Of a DNA stretch of 50,354 nucleotides, positions 39,532 to 46,771 are shown in pieces. Numbering within the stretch: position 1 is the first letter of the stretch; each line of letters begins with the position of its first letter. The stretch lies in NCBI RefSeq assembly GCF_022829405.1, contig NZ_JAKSXW010000050.1, positions 1 through 50,354 of the forward strand, given 5' to 3'. The DNA is from Methylobacterium sp. J-076. GTDB taxonomy: Bacteria > Pseudomonadota > Alphaproteobacteria > Rhizobiales > Beijerinckiaceae. The notes under the pieces are model-generated. The model ran no database searches. It saw only the letters and a list, made by a program, of their open reading frames with translations, and had not been told where the DNA came from. The position numbers and the translations under genes are program-made.

Positions 39532-40167
39532 ATGTTCGTCCGCGCCTATTTGCGCGCTTCCACCTCCGAACAGGACGCGACCCGGGCGCGGGCGCAGCTC
39601 GACGCCTTCGCGCATGAGCGCGGCCTGGCGATCGCGGCGGCCTATGTCGAGAACGAGAGCGGGGCGACGCTGGCCCGGCCGGAACTTTTCCGCCTTCTGA
39701 AGGACTGCCGACCGGGGGACGTGCTGCTGATCGAGCAGGTCGACCGCCTGTCCCGCCTAACCTCAGACGATTGGACGAAGCTCCGGGCGGAGATCGACGC
39801 CAAGCGCGTGCGGATCGTGGCGCTCGACCTGCCGACCTCTTGGAGCCTGGCGACGCCGGCCGACGAGTTCACGGGTCGGGTCTTTCAGGCAATCAATGGC
39901 ATGCTACTCGATGTCCTCGCGGCGGTCGCCCGCAAGGATTACGACGATCGGCGCCGTCGCCAGGCGCAAGGGCAGGCCCGGGCAAAGGCTGCGGGCCTAT
40001 ACAGAGGCCGCCAGGAGGATACGAAGCGGAATGAGGGCATCGCGGCCATGCTGAAAGCCGGTTCGCCCTGGAGCCAGATCCAGGCCGCCACCGGATGCAG
40101 CCGCTCGACCCTTGCCCGGATCGCCAAGCGGGTGAAGGCTGGCCTGATGCAGGACGCGGGTCACTGA
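39532..40167 (+). CDS. Serine recombinase (resolvase family)
   Basis: 211 residues. Catalytic domain: VRAYLRASTSEQDATRARAQL with nucleophile Ser in RAST, then EQVDRLSRLTSDDW with the active-site Arg pair. The middle (DLPTSWSLATPADEFTGRVFQAINGMLLDVLAAVARKDYDDRRRRQAQGQARAKAAG) matches the variant family typified by plasmid ParA-type/Sin-like resolvases. C-terminal helix-turn-helix: GSPWSQIQAATGCSRSTLARIAKRV. It shares one base pair of its stop with the following HNH-type gene, so the two are coupled. Confidence 0.9.
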   Translation: MFVRAYLRASTSEQDATRARAQLDAFAHERGLAIAAAYVENESGATLARPELFRLLKDCRPGDVLLIEQVDRLSRLTSDDWTKLRAEIDAKRVRIVALDLPTSWSLATPADEFTGRVFQAINGMLLDVLAAVARKDYDDRRRRQAQGQARAKAAGLYRGRQEDTKRNEGIAAMLKAGSPWSQIQAATGCSRSTLARIAKRVKAGLMQDAGH

Positions 40168-40598
40168 TGCCGATCCGTCGCGAGCATCGCTACTTCTACC
40201 CGATCGACTGGAAGCAACTCTCGGCCATGATCCGCTTCGTGCGGGCAGAGGGTCGGTGCGAGGGATGCGGCCGGCCGCACATGGAGGATGTGCAGCACCT
40301 AGGCGACGGCAGATGGTGGGATGCCGAAGCAGAGCGGTGGCGTGATGATCGAGGTCGCTTCGTGCGTCGCGCCTTATCCCTTCCCGAGAGCATGGAGCCG
40401 GGACTGGTGAAGGTGACGCGCGTAGTGCTGGCGACGGCACATCGCAACCACGATACAGCCGACAACACAGACGCCAACCTCGTGGCGTTCTGCCAACGGT
40501 GTCACATGAACCACGATCGGCCGGAGCATCAGCGGTGCAGGCGGGTGACCCTTCGTGCCCGTAAGGCGATAGGCGATTTGTTCGGCGGAACTGGTTGA
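40167..40598 (+). CDS. HNH-nuclease-like protein coupled to the recombinase
   Basis: 143 residues; its ATG overlaps the recombinase stop as TGATG. Zinc-type pair CEGCGRPH near residue 30 and a C-terminal HNH-like block LATAHRNHDTADNTDANLVAFCQRCHMNHDRPEH, which fits the His/Asn/His plus Cys pattern of HNH endonucleases (CxxC...HxxH...CxxCHxxHD). A close paralogue is encoded at 46283-46711. The role is unknown; a nuclease acting with the resolvase or in plasmid competition is speculative. Confidence 0.75.
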   Translation: MPIRREHRYFYPIDWKQLSAMIRFVRAEGRCEGCGRPHMEDVQHLGDGRWWDAEAERWRDDRGRFVRRALSLPESMEPGLVKVTRVVLATAHRNHDTADNTDANLVAFCQRCHMNHDRPEHQRCRRVTLRARKAIGDLFGGTG

Positions 40599-40711
40599 TA
40601 GCGAGCCGCCGACCTTTCCGAACAAAAACTCGTCACTGCCCAGTCGATGCCCTGGGTGGATGCCCGCGCTCGTCCCACATGGATGATCGACACCCGTTGA
40701 GGAGTACCCGC

Positions 40712-41221
40712 ATGGCATCACACGCTCGAACGGGAGGCCTATCGCCACTCCAGGCTGCGGCCCTGGCGGTCGGCGCTGTCACGGCAGCCCTACTCATCGG
40801 GCGGCGCGCTAGCCCGACGCCTGACCACCCCCGGACAAGGCGCTGGTATCGACACCTTTCAAAGCCAGACTACACACCGCCGTCGCCGGTCTACCCGGTT
40901 GCCTGGACGGGCATCCAGGCGTCGCTCGCCTATGGCGGTTATCGACTGCTTCGCGCTGAGGGATCGCCTGAGCGGACGACGGCTTTGGCGTTCTGGGCCG
41001 CGAACCAAATCGGTATCGCCGGCTGGAGCGAAGTCTTCTTTGGTCAGCGATCGACGGGATGGGCCACCGTCACATCGGCCGCCCTAGGCGCAAGCGCAGT
41101 CGGTTACGTGGCAACGGCCGGTCAGGTCGATAAGACCGCAGGCCAGCTTGGCATTCCACTGGTGGCCTGGGTATCGTTCGCGACGCTGCTCGCCGAAGAG
41201 ATCTGGCGAAAGAACGACTAA
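40712..41221 (+). CDS. TspO/MBR family membrane protein
   Basis: 169 residues, start ATG 40712 with TTGAGGAG upstream. Five membrane helices; TspO signature WYRHLSKPDYTPPSPVYPVAWTGIQASLAYGGYRL, FWAANQIGIAGWSEVFFGQRSTGWA. TspO binds tetrapyrroles and responds to oxygen or oxidative stress in alphaproteobacteria. It follows the HNH-type gene with its own 113-bp gap and converges on the PIN toxin. The tryptophan-rich positions expected for porphyrin handling are partly kept. Confidence 0.9.
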   Translation: MASHARTGGLSPLQAAALAVGAVTAALLIGRRASPTPDHPRTRRWYRHLSKPDYTPPSPVYPVAWTGIQASLAYGGYRLLRAEGSPERTTALAFWAANQIGIAGWSEVFFGQRSTGWATVTSAALGASAVGYVATAGQVDKTAGQLGIPLVAWVSFATLLAEEIWRKND

Positions 41222-41358
41222 TCGACCGAGCTATCTTATGCCATTGTTTCGCTGTTCGGCAGAGCGCGCAACAGGGCCGATGCTAAACTCAAGACTTCCG
41301 CACCATGCCGCACACGTTGAAGTCGTTGGGCTTCTTCGGTGCAGATTGCCGGTGCGAA

Positions 41359-41841
41359 TTACGCCTTAAAGCCGAGGGTGCGATAGAGGTCGAAGTCTTT
41401 GATCCAAACCTGGCCGAACGAGTTGCAGACATCCGGCACCTTGCGGTTGGCCCGCTTCTTAGAGGGAGCAGAAACTTCCTTTGTCACGATCGTGCGATTG
41501 GGCGCGGCAAGGCCGTAGGCGACCAAAAACATATCCTGACCGATCTTCTCAATTTCGGTGTCGGTGAGGTTCGGGCCATAGCCGCTATCAAGAACGTCGT
41601 TCAGTATCGCGGGGTCGGCTTCCTCATCCAGGATCAGTGCGGCCTTTACGTCCTTGTCGTTGATCCACTGGCCGAGCTGGGTCCGCGAGCCACAGACTTC
41701 CTGCCAGATTTCGAGTGGCATTTTGACATGCCCCGCCTGGCATTGGCCAAGCAGCCAATCCCAGAACTGCGGTACGAGGTCGAAGCCGTAATATTCTTCA
41801 TCCGCTCGGATCAACACGTTCGCATCAAGGAGGTAGAGCAA
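41359..41841 (-). CDS. DUF4411 PIN-like toxin
   Basis: 160 residues from a TTG start at 41841, directly after the antitoxin stop (TGA-TTG) with GGGAGGG upstream. MLYLLDANVLIRADEEYYGFDLVPQFWDWL carries the first PIN Asp; further acids occur in LPLEIWQEV and EKIGQDMFLVAYGLA, with NRTIVTKEVS near the end. DUF4411 proteins are PIN-domain ribonucleases usually paired with an XRE/ImmA-IrrE partner, as here. The abutting genes imply coupled translation. Confidence 0.87.
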   Translation of the reverse strand: MLYLLDANVLIRADEEYYGFDLVPQFWDWLLGQCQAGHVKMPLEIWQEVCGSRTQLGQWINDKDVKAALILDEEADPAILNDVLDSGYGPNLTDTEIEKIGQDMFLVAYGLAAPNRTIVTKEVSAPSKKRANRKVPDVCNSFGQVWIKDFDLYRTLGFKA

Positions 41842-43101
41842 TCAGTCCCTCCCGATGCCGGGCACCATGGCACCCCTGGCATATTCGTATCGTTTGATAA
41901 GTGGCTCGACGACGCCTGGACTGACACCCAAGACTTTCGCGGCCTTAGTGTGTGACAGGAGGTTATCGCGGACGGACCGCTGCACCAGCCCGACAAGCGC
42001 AGCACCTAGCTTGAACTGCTTGACGGTGTAGTAGCTGGGGCCGCCTTCGGACTCCTTGGCGTCGTCCTTGGCACGCGCCTTCTGGCCTTGCCAGCGAGCG
42101 GCGTACTGGCTGGCAAGGTCGCGATAGGCCGGACCGCTGATCCACTTCATGCGGTGCATGCGATAGGCAACCATAGGCTCACTGACGCGCCAAGCCTCTG
42201 CCATTCTGGCGATGGCAGCCATGGCGCGCGGCAGATCGGCCGGGGTGAAGTCCGGTCCGGCGGCGAACGCCTGGTCGGGCAGCAGGAACCGCCCGGCGAC
42301 ATCGTTGCAGAACAGCTCGATGGCACCTTGGGGCGTCTTGGCCTCGCCTTCTCCGACCATGCCGCTGACGCCGGTTTGGCCCAACCAGATATGCGCCAGC
42401 TCATGCAGGAGCGTGAAGGCACGAGCGGCTTTGGCGTCCTGATCGTTGATGACCACGAACGGCGCAACGCGATCCGCAATGGCGAAGCCTCGGAACACGC
42501 GCTCGCTGATCGTGTGGTGATGCGATCCTAGGTCCCCGACTAGGAGGACAAACACGCCGATGTGTTCGGACCGGCTACGAAGATCCTTGAACAGGTCGTC
42601 GGCCGAGCCGTTGCGGCGGCTCAGCGTATCAAGCCGGATTTCCAGCTTTGCGGCGATGCTGTCGATGACAGCCTGAACGCCCTGCTGGACGGTGGCGGAG
42701 CCGACGAAATCAAGCGGTGCGGCCTCGTCCTCATCTTCGAGGATGCTTTTGACCATCTCCTGCCGCGCCCGGATGTCCCGGAGCAGCGCGTCCAGCTTGG
42801 CGCTCTCGCGCGGCGGCACGTCGAAAGGCAGGGTGCGGAAGTCCTCGCCCCGCGAAGCCTGGGCCGGGGGCTGTTTGAGATAGAAGGTCACAACCGGGCG
42901 GCGATAGACACTCGCGATCTTGGCGAGCTGGTTGCGGGTCGGAAACCGCTCGCCGCTTTCAAGGGCCTGCAACTTCTCGGCGGCGGAGCTGACCGCGCTC
43001 GGCTGGATGCCGATCTTGCTGGCCGCGTCCTCAAGGGACAGGCCAGCCGACTGCCGCGCCCATGCCAGGATACTCGGGTTGATGTTCTCGGCTCTCTCCA
43101 T
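41842..43101 (-). CDS. XRE-type regulator fused to an ImmA/IrrE metallopeptidase (antitoxin)
   Basis: 419 residues. N-terminal XRE helix-turn-helix (ILAWARQSAGLSLEDAASKIGI...ALESGERFPTRNQLAKIA). The middle carries the zinc-peptidase motif HELAH in FTLLHELAHIWLGQTG (about residues 232-236), with the third ligand Glu in AIELFCNDVAGRFLLP. The C-terminal part ends with a second helix-turn-helix-like region (LLSHTKAAKVLGVSPGVVEPLI). Known: COG2856-type proteins beside DUF4411 act as the antitoxin. It starts six bases from the end of the resolvase gene. Confidence 0.9.
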   Translation of the reverse strand: MERAENINPSILAWARQSAGLSLEDAASKIGIQPSAVSSAAEKLQALESGERFPTRNQLAKIASVYRRPVVTFYLKQPPAQASRGEDFRTLPFDVPPRESAKLDALLRDIRARQEMVKSILEDEDEAAPLDFVGSATVQQGVQAVIDSIAAKLEIRLDTLSRRNGSADDLFKDLRSRSEHIGVFVLLVGDLGSHHHTISERVFRGFAIADRVAPFVVINDQDAKAARAFTLLHELAHIWLGQTGVSGMVGEGEAKTPQGAIELFCNDVAGRFLLPDQAFAAGPDFTPADLPRAMAAIARMAEAWRVSEPMVAYRMHRMKWISGPAYRDLASQYAARWQGQKARAKDDAKESEGGPSYYTVKQFKLGAALVGLVQRSVRDNLLSHTKAAKVLGVSPGVVEPLIKRYEYARGAMVPGIGRD

Positions 43102-43107
43102 GGCTGG

Positions 43108-43671
43108 CTATAGCCTCGCGCCAGTGGCGTTGATGTGCCGACGTAGCGTCGCAGGCGCGACGCCGACCAAGCGGGCAATCTCCGCCCTGCCCTTGCCATC
43201 CTCAATCAGACGGACGGCAAGCTCTCGCTTCTCCAGTGTGAAGGAAGGCGGACGCCCTGCCCGCTTGCCGCGCCGCTTGGCGGCTTTCAGCCCAGCCTTG
43301 GTGCGTTCGGAAATCAGGTCGCGCTCTAGCTGGGCCAGGACGCTCATGATGCCATACAGCGCCTTGCCTGCGGCCGTGCGGGTATCCATCCCGTCCATGA
43401 TCGAGTGAAACTCGACGCCGCGCCCGTGCAGCTCGTCCAGAAGCAGGGCAAGCCCGGCCGTGGTGCGGCCGAGGCGGTCGATCCGCCAGACGGTCAGCAT
43501 GTCACCGGCCTTGGCCGCTGCCAGGGCGGCGGCGAGGCCGGGCCGCTTCATGGCGGTGCCGGAAACGCCCTGGTCGTCATAGACGACATCGCACCCGTTC
43601 GCCTGCAACGCGTCATGCTGCAAGGCTAGAGTCTGCTCGTCGGTGGAGACACGGGCATAGCCGGTTTTCAT
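43108..43671 (-). CDS. Tn3-type resolvase/DNA invertase
   Basis: 187 residues, ATG 43671. Full resolvase layout: TGYARVSTDEQTLALQHDAL (Ser nucleophile in RVST), VWRIDRLGRTTAGLALLLDEL, GKALYGIMSVLAQLERDLISERTKAGLKAAKRRGKRAGRPP helix E, and C-terminal helix-turn-helix GRAEIARLVGVAPATLRRHI. Just upstream GCTTA-N5-TAAGC (43672-43686) may be an operator. No transposase nearby, so it is likely a plasmid multimer resolution enzyme. It is the third serine recombinase on the molecule. Confidence 0.92.
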   Translation of the reverse strand: MKTGYARVSTDEQTLALQHDALQANGCDVVYDDQGVSGTAMKRPGLAAALAAAKAGDMLTVWRIDRLGRTTAGLALLLDELHGRGVEFHSIMDGMDTRTAAGKALYGIMSVLAQLERDLISERTKAGLKAAKRRGKRAGRPPSFTLEKRELAVRLIEDGKGRAEIARLVGVAPATLRRHINATGARL

Positions 43672-43819
43672 GCTTAAATTATAAGCGCACGTTTTCGCGC
43701 GATCCAGCCTTAAATTTCGCAATGGCTTAGCGGGTGGCCGAAAAGCCGCTCAAAAACGGTTCTATTCAAGCGGTCGGGTTATCGTGACGGGTGGGAGAAA
43801 GGTCGACTATTCTTTTCCC

Positions 43820-44140
43820 TTACTGCTTCCCGGCCCGCCGTGCGCGTCGCCGTTCTACAGTCGCTACGGCTTCAGTGCCATTTGCCTCCATCCAGGCATC
43901 TACAGCTTGGCGGAGAAGCTCCTGGATTTGAATGCCTTCATCTAACGCAGCCTGCTTGATTTCATCGTGTCGCTGCGGCTCAACATAGTAGCCGAGGAAC
44001 CGCTTTCCCTCGCGCGTAGTCTTGGCCGGAACCGGCTCCGCTACTGCCGGTACGACCGGCGGTACAGCCTTTGCCTTTTCTGGGGCTTTCAACGACTCGG
44101 CCACCTGCGCAGCCATCGACAGGGGGTTCGGCTTAGCCAT
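43820..44140 (-). CDS. Ribbon-helix-helix partition partner of ParA
   Basis: 106 residues starting in the ParA stop (TGATG). A low-complexity Pro/Val/Ala N-terminus (residues 1-42) precedes a ribbon-helix-helix core: GKRFLGYYVEPQRHDEIKQAALDEGIQIQELLRQAVDAWMEAN. A basic tail RRRARRAGKQ ends it. This size and plan match ParG/ParB-like centromere-binding proteins paired with small ParA. The palindrome upstream of parA (44898-44915) is the obvious binding site. Confidence 0.78.
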   Translation of the reverse strand: MAKPNPLSMAAQVAESLKAPEKAKAVPPVVPAVAEPVPAKTTREGKRFLGYYVEPQRHDEIKQAALDEGIQIQELLRQAVDAWMEANGTEAVATVERRRARRAGKQ

Positions 44141-44805
44141 CACACAATCTCACTCGCATTCTTGCGTGTCCGTGTCTTAGCACGCAGGCTAGCTTGTTTT
44201 GAAACATGCTTCCACACAGCTCGTACGTCGAGGGCCCCCTTCCCTTCCGGCTCGACCTCAATCGCGGTCTGGCCGGCGTCGGCTGACCGCGGGAACACCT
44301 TCAGATCGTGGATTACAGATCGCAAAATCGGCATACCGATGTGATTCAGCTCGCGGCGGATCCGGGCCGCCTCGCGGTCACTGCGATTTCCGACCCTGTT
44401 GAGCACCACGCAAGTTGGCTTGTTGGCCTGTGTGGCAGCACGCACCGTGCGGGTGACGGCCTTCAGATCGAACAGGGCGACGCCGGTCGGTATCACGACA
44501 GCATCTGCTACCGCCAGGGCGGCTTCCACCTCATCTGTCGCGTTGGGCGGGGTGTCGATCAACATTAGATCTAGGCCGAGCCCGCGCCCGGCCTCAACAA
44601 TCTGCGCCACCGCGCGGGGCTTGGCGTCAGATACGAACGGCTGCTCGGCTTCCCGCCGGTCTGACCACTCAGACAACGACGACTGCGGGTCGAGATCGAT
44701 AATGCCGACCTTATGACCGTCCTCAATCGCTGCGGCGGCAAGGTTGATCGTTAGGGTGCTTTTGCCGACCCCACCCTTCCAGGCTAGCAACGCAACCACC
44801 TTCAT
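44140..44805 (-). CDS. parA: ParA-family partition ATPase
   Basis: 221 residues. Deviant Walker A AWKGGVGKSTLTINLA at about residues 9-24 with both lysines, DLDPQSSLSEWSDRR after the first strand, LDLMLIDTPPNATDEVEAAL as Walker B, and KPTCVVLNRVG. Short ParA without N-terminal helix-turn-helix, like type Ib systems, whose partner (RHH protein here) does the DNA binding and repression. It is followed by that partner with a one-base overlap. Confidence 0.93.
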   Translation of the reverse strand: MKVVALLAWKGGVGKSTLTINLAAAAIEDGHKVGIIDLDPQSSLSEWSDRREAEQPFVSDAKPRAVAQIVEAGRGLGLDLMLIDTPPNATDEVEAALAVADAVVIPTGVALFDLKAVTRTVRAATQANKPTCVVLNRVGNRSDREAARIRRELNHIGMPILRSVIHDLKVFPRSADAGQTAIEVEPEGKGALDVRAVWKHVSKQASLRAKTRTRKNASEIV

Positions 44806-44897
44806 CAGTGTGACCCCACACAGGTTGTCCGGCACAGCTACCGACAATCCTACATCTACACCATCCAAACTGCCGGAACGTCAACATGAATGAAAAA

Positions 44898-44915
44898 ACA
44901 CAAGCTAGCTTGTGT
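44898..44915. promoter_or_regulatory. Perfect palindrome upstream of parA (centromere/operator candidate)
   Basis: ACACAAGCTAGCTTGTGT is an exact 18-bp palindrome 93 bp upstream of the parA ATG. Part of it (CTAGCTTGT) also occurs near the end of parA around 44189. In type Ib partition systems the RHH protein binds such sites to repress parAB and to form the partition complex. Flanking ACACAGG/CACAG elements near 44817 may add half-sites. Confidence 0.6.
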
Positions 44916-45082
44916 GGAAATGTGGTTGCATGGAATGCGTATCAAGCGCAGTGAGTGAACCGGCAACATTGACTTAGCCGTGCGACCCAGCCGACATGCC
45001 ATGTCCGGCTGACGCGCTCTCTGTGCGAGTCGTCGGCAGCATCAGGAGACCACGCCGCCGCAAGTCGACCTCTGAAAAGCCA

Positions 45083-45114
45083 ACGGCCCCCCAGTCGCCA
45101 AACTGGAGGGCCGT
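45083..45114 (-). terminator. Strong hairpin followed by TTTT on the minus strand
   Basis: Arms ACGGCCCCCCAGT (45083-45095) and ACTGGAGGGCCGT (45102-45114) pair with one mismatch over 13 bp around a six-base loop. On the minus strand the stem is followed by TGGCTTTTC, like a rho-independent terminator. No minus-strand protein gene lies upstream, so it would end either an antisense transcript or run-through. On the plus strand it is in the leader of the winged-helix gene. Further dyads follow (GACGCCC-CC-GGGCGTC at 45166-45181; TGTGGGG/CCCCACA at about 45132-45157). Confidence 0.6.
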
Positions 45115-45286
45115 CGAAATCGAAAAGGGCCTGTGGGGCCACAACGCACTCCCCACAAGCCATGAGACGCCCCCGGGCGTCAAGCGGGAACGCCAATTCT
45201 CGCGACGATGAGGCTTTGCCCTGTGGACCGGACGCCCCTGCGGTGGCCCGGAACGACCTGTTGCGGCCCGATGAGGGCCGAGAGAC

Positions 45287-46105
45287 GTGTTTGTAGACGA
45301 GATCCGCCGCGCCATTGAGGCGTCGAGCCGAATCACCCTGCCGCAAGTGACGGCGCTGCTGTGGCGCGCCTTCGGGGAGGGGAAGGTCACGGAAGCTGAG
45401 GCCGAAGCGCTGTCTGGGCTGATCGAGGCGCGCACGGACGCGCCTGCGGCTCGCAGGCTACCGGCGAGCTCGCGACCCAGCACCGACGCTGCAATCTCAT
45501 CCCCGACCCAGGACAGAGCAAAACCTCCCAAGAGAGATATCGGCTCGCGCCCTCGCACGGACTCCTCTCTGAAGCGCCGCCGCCGCTGGGCCGCCTCGGG
45601 GCGGCTTCCGCCGGGGCTCGCGGCGCAGTTCACCGTGGCCGAGCAGGCGGTGCTGGCCCTGGTCGCCACGGAAACCTCAAAACGAGGCGATTGCCGACTG
45701 GCCGTGGGGCAGCTCGCGGCGATCGCGGGCGTGGCCGAGACCACCGTCCGCAACGCCCTGCGCGAGGCTAAGAAGCTCGGGCTAGTCACCGTCGAGGAGC
45801 GGCGGGTGACGGGCTTCAGGAACGACACCAACGTCGTGCGCATCGTCTCACCCGAGTGGCAGGCCTGGATGCGGCTGGCGCGTAAGCCGGGCAGAGAACT
45901 CTCGGGTGCTGAGGTTCACCGGGCCACGCTGAGCAGTGGGGGAGGGTGCAAATCCGCGAAGCGCACGAGTACTGAAGTTCTAATCCTGTCAGAATCGGGG
46001 GAAACGGACCCGTCAAAATGCTGCCGACGGGCAGCGAGTGACCTCGACCGATCAGACCGAACGCGAATCCGCGTGGGTCGTGGCACGGGCCGAGCCATGC
46101 GCTGA
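45287..46105 (+). CDS. Winged-helix DNA-binding protein, candidate replication initiator
   Basis: 272 residues from a GTG at 45287. Residues about 1-50 are helical (VDEIRRAIEASSRITLPQVTALLWRAF). A basic linker follows. Residues about 110-190 form a winged helix: QFTVAEQAVLALVATETSKRGDCRLAVGQLAAIAGVAETTVRNALREAKKLGLVTVEERRVTGFRNDTNVVRIVSPEW. The tail is Ser/Arg-rich and low complexity. I know no other Rep-like gene in the molecule; position next to parA and a structured leader agree with a replication gene. Nothing proves it; it could be a transcription factor. Confidence 0.55.
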   Translation: MFVDEIRRAIEASSRITLPQVTALLWRAFGEGKVTEAEAEALSGLIEARTDAPAARRLPASSRPSTDAAISSPTQDRAKPPKRDIGSRPRTDSSLKRRRRWAASGRLPPGLAAQFTVAEQAVLALVATETSKRGDCRLAVGQLAAIAGVAETTVRNALREAKKLGLVTVEERRVTGFRNDTNVVRIVSPEWQAWMRLARKPGRELSGAEVHRATLSSGGGCKSAKRTSTEVLILSESGETDPSKCCRRAASDLDRSDRTRIRVGRGTGRAMR

Positions 46106-46282
46106 GGGTCTGAGCTCGTACGGTCTGACGAACGCCCCTCTCTCCTCGGGAGGAGGCTTGGGCTTCTTCGACCAGAAGCCCATCAGCTTTCTACTGACCG
46201 AACGCCATCCCCGCGCAGGCCCTGGGAGGACGATCCATTTCGCTCTACGCTCACGCATCCGATCCGAGCGTCGAACCGCACC

Positions 46283-46711
46283 ATGCCGATCCGGCGCGAG
46301 CACCGCTTCTTCTACCCGATCGACTGGCCGCAGCTCTCGGCCGCGATCCGGTTCGGGCGTGCCCGGGGCGCTTGCGAGGGTTGTAGGCGACCGCACGGGC
46401 GAACCGTGGTCCACCTCGGCGATGGCCGCTGGTGGGACGAGGCGGTCGCCGCCTGGCGTGACGGGCGAGGGCGGCGGGTGCGCGTCGCGCCCGGGGCGGT
46501 CGACATCCTCGGGAGCGTGCGTCGGACCCGGGTGGTGCTGGCCGCGGCCCACCGCGACCACGACACCGCCAACAACGCGAACGCCAATCTCGCCGCGTTC
46601 TGTCAGCGCTGCCACATGATCCACGATCGGCCCGAGCACCGTCGCCGCCGCTGGACCACTCTGTTCCGACGCAAAGCGCTGGGTGACCTGTTCCGCGGGC
46701 CCTACGGGTGA
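46283..46711 (+). CDS. HNH-nuclease-like protein, paralogue of 40167-40598
   Basis: 142 residues: same start (MPIRREHRFFYPIDWPQLSAAIRF), same CEGCRRPH pair, and the same C-terminal HRDHDTANNANANLAAFCQRCHMIHDRPEH. Roughly 60 percent of residues agree with the first copy by eye. GC at third positions is higher here, like the relaxase region, so the two copies have evolved apart or come from different plasmids. It lies between the winged-helix gene and the convergent relaxase gene, with no recombinase partner. Confidence 0.75.
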   Translation: MPIRREHRFFYPIDWPQLSAAIRFGRARGACEGCRRPHGRTVVHLGDGRWWDEAVAAWRDGRGRRVRVAPGAVDILGSVRRTRVVLAAAHRDHDTANNANANLAAFCQRCHMIHDRPEHRRRRWTTLFRRKALGDLFRGPYG

Positions 46712-46771
46712 TCCCAGGCGGCTGAGATCAGCACGCCCGTGAGGCGATCGGTCATGCCCGCGGGCTGACGA

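Noticed and set aside
5021..43671. Three serine recombinases as evidence of intact Tn3 transposons
   Set aside because: No Tn3 TnpA and no convincing 38-bp Tn3 terminal repeats were seen, so they are treated as plasmid resolvases or remnants.
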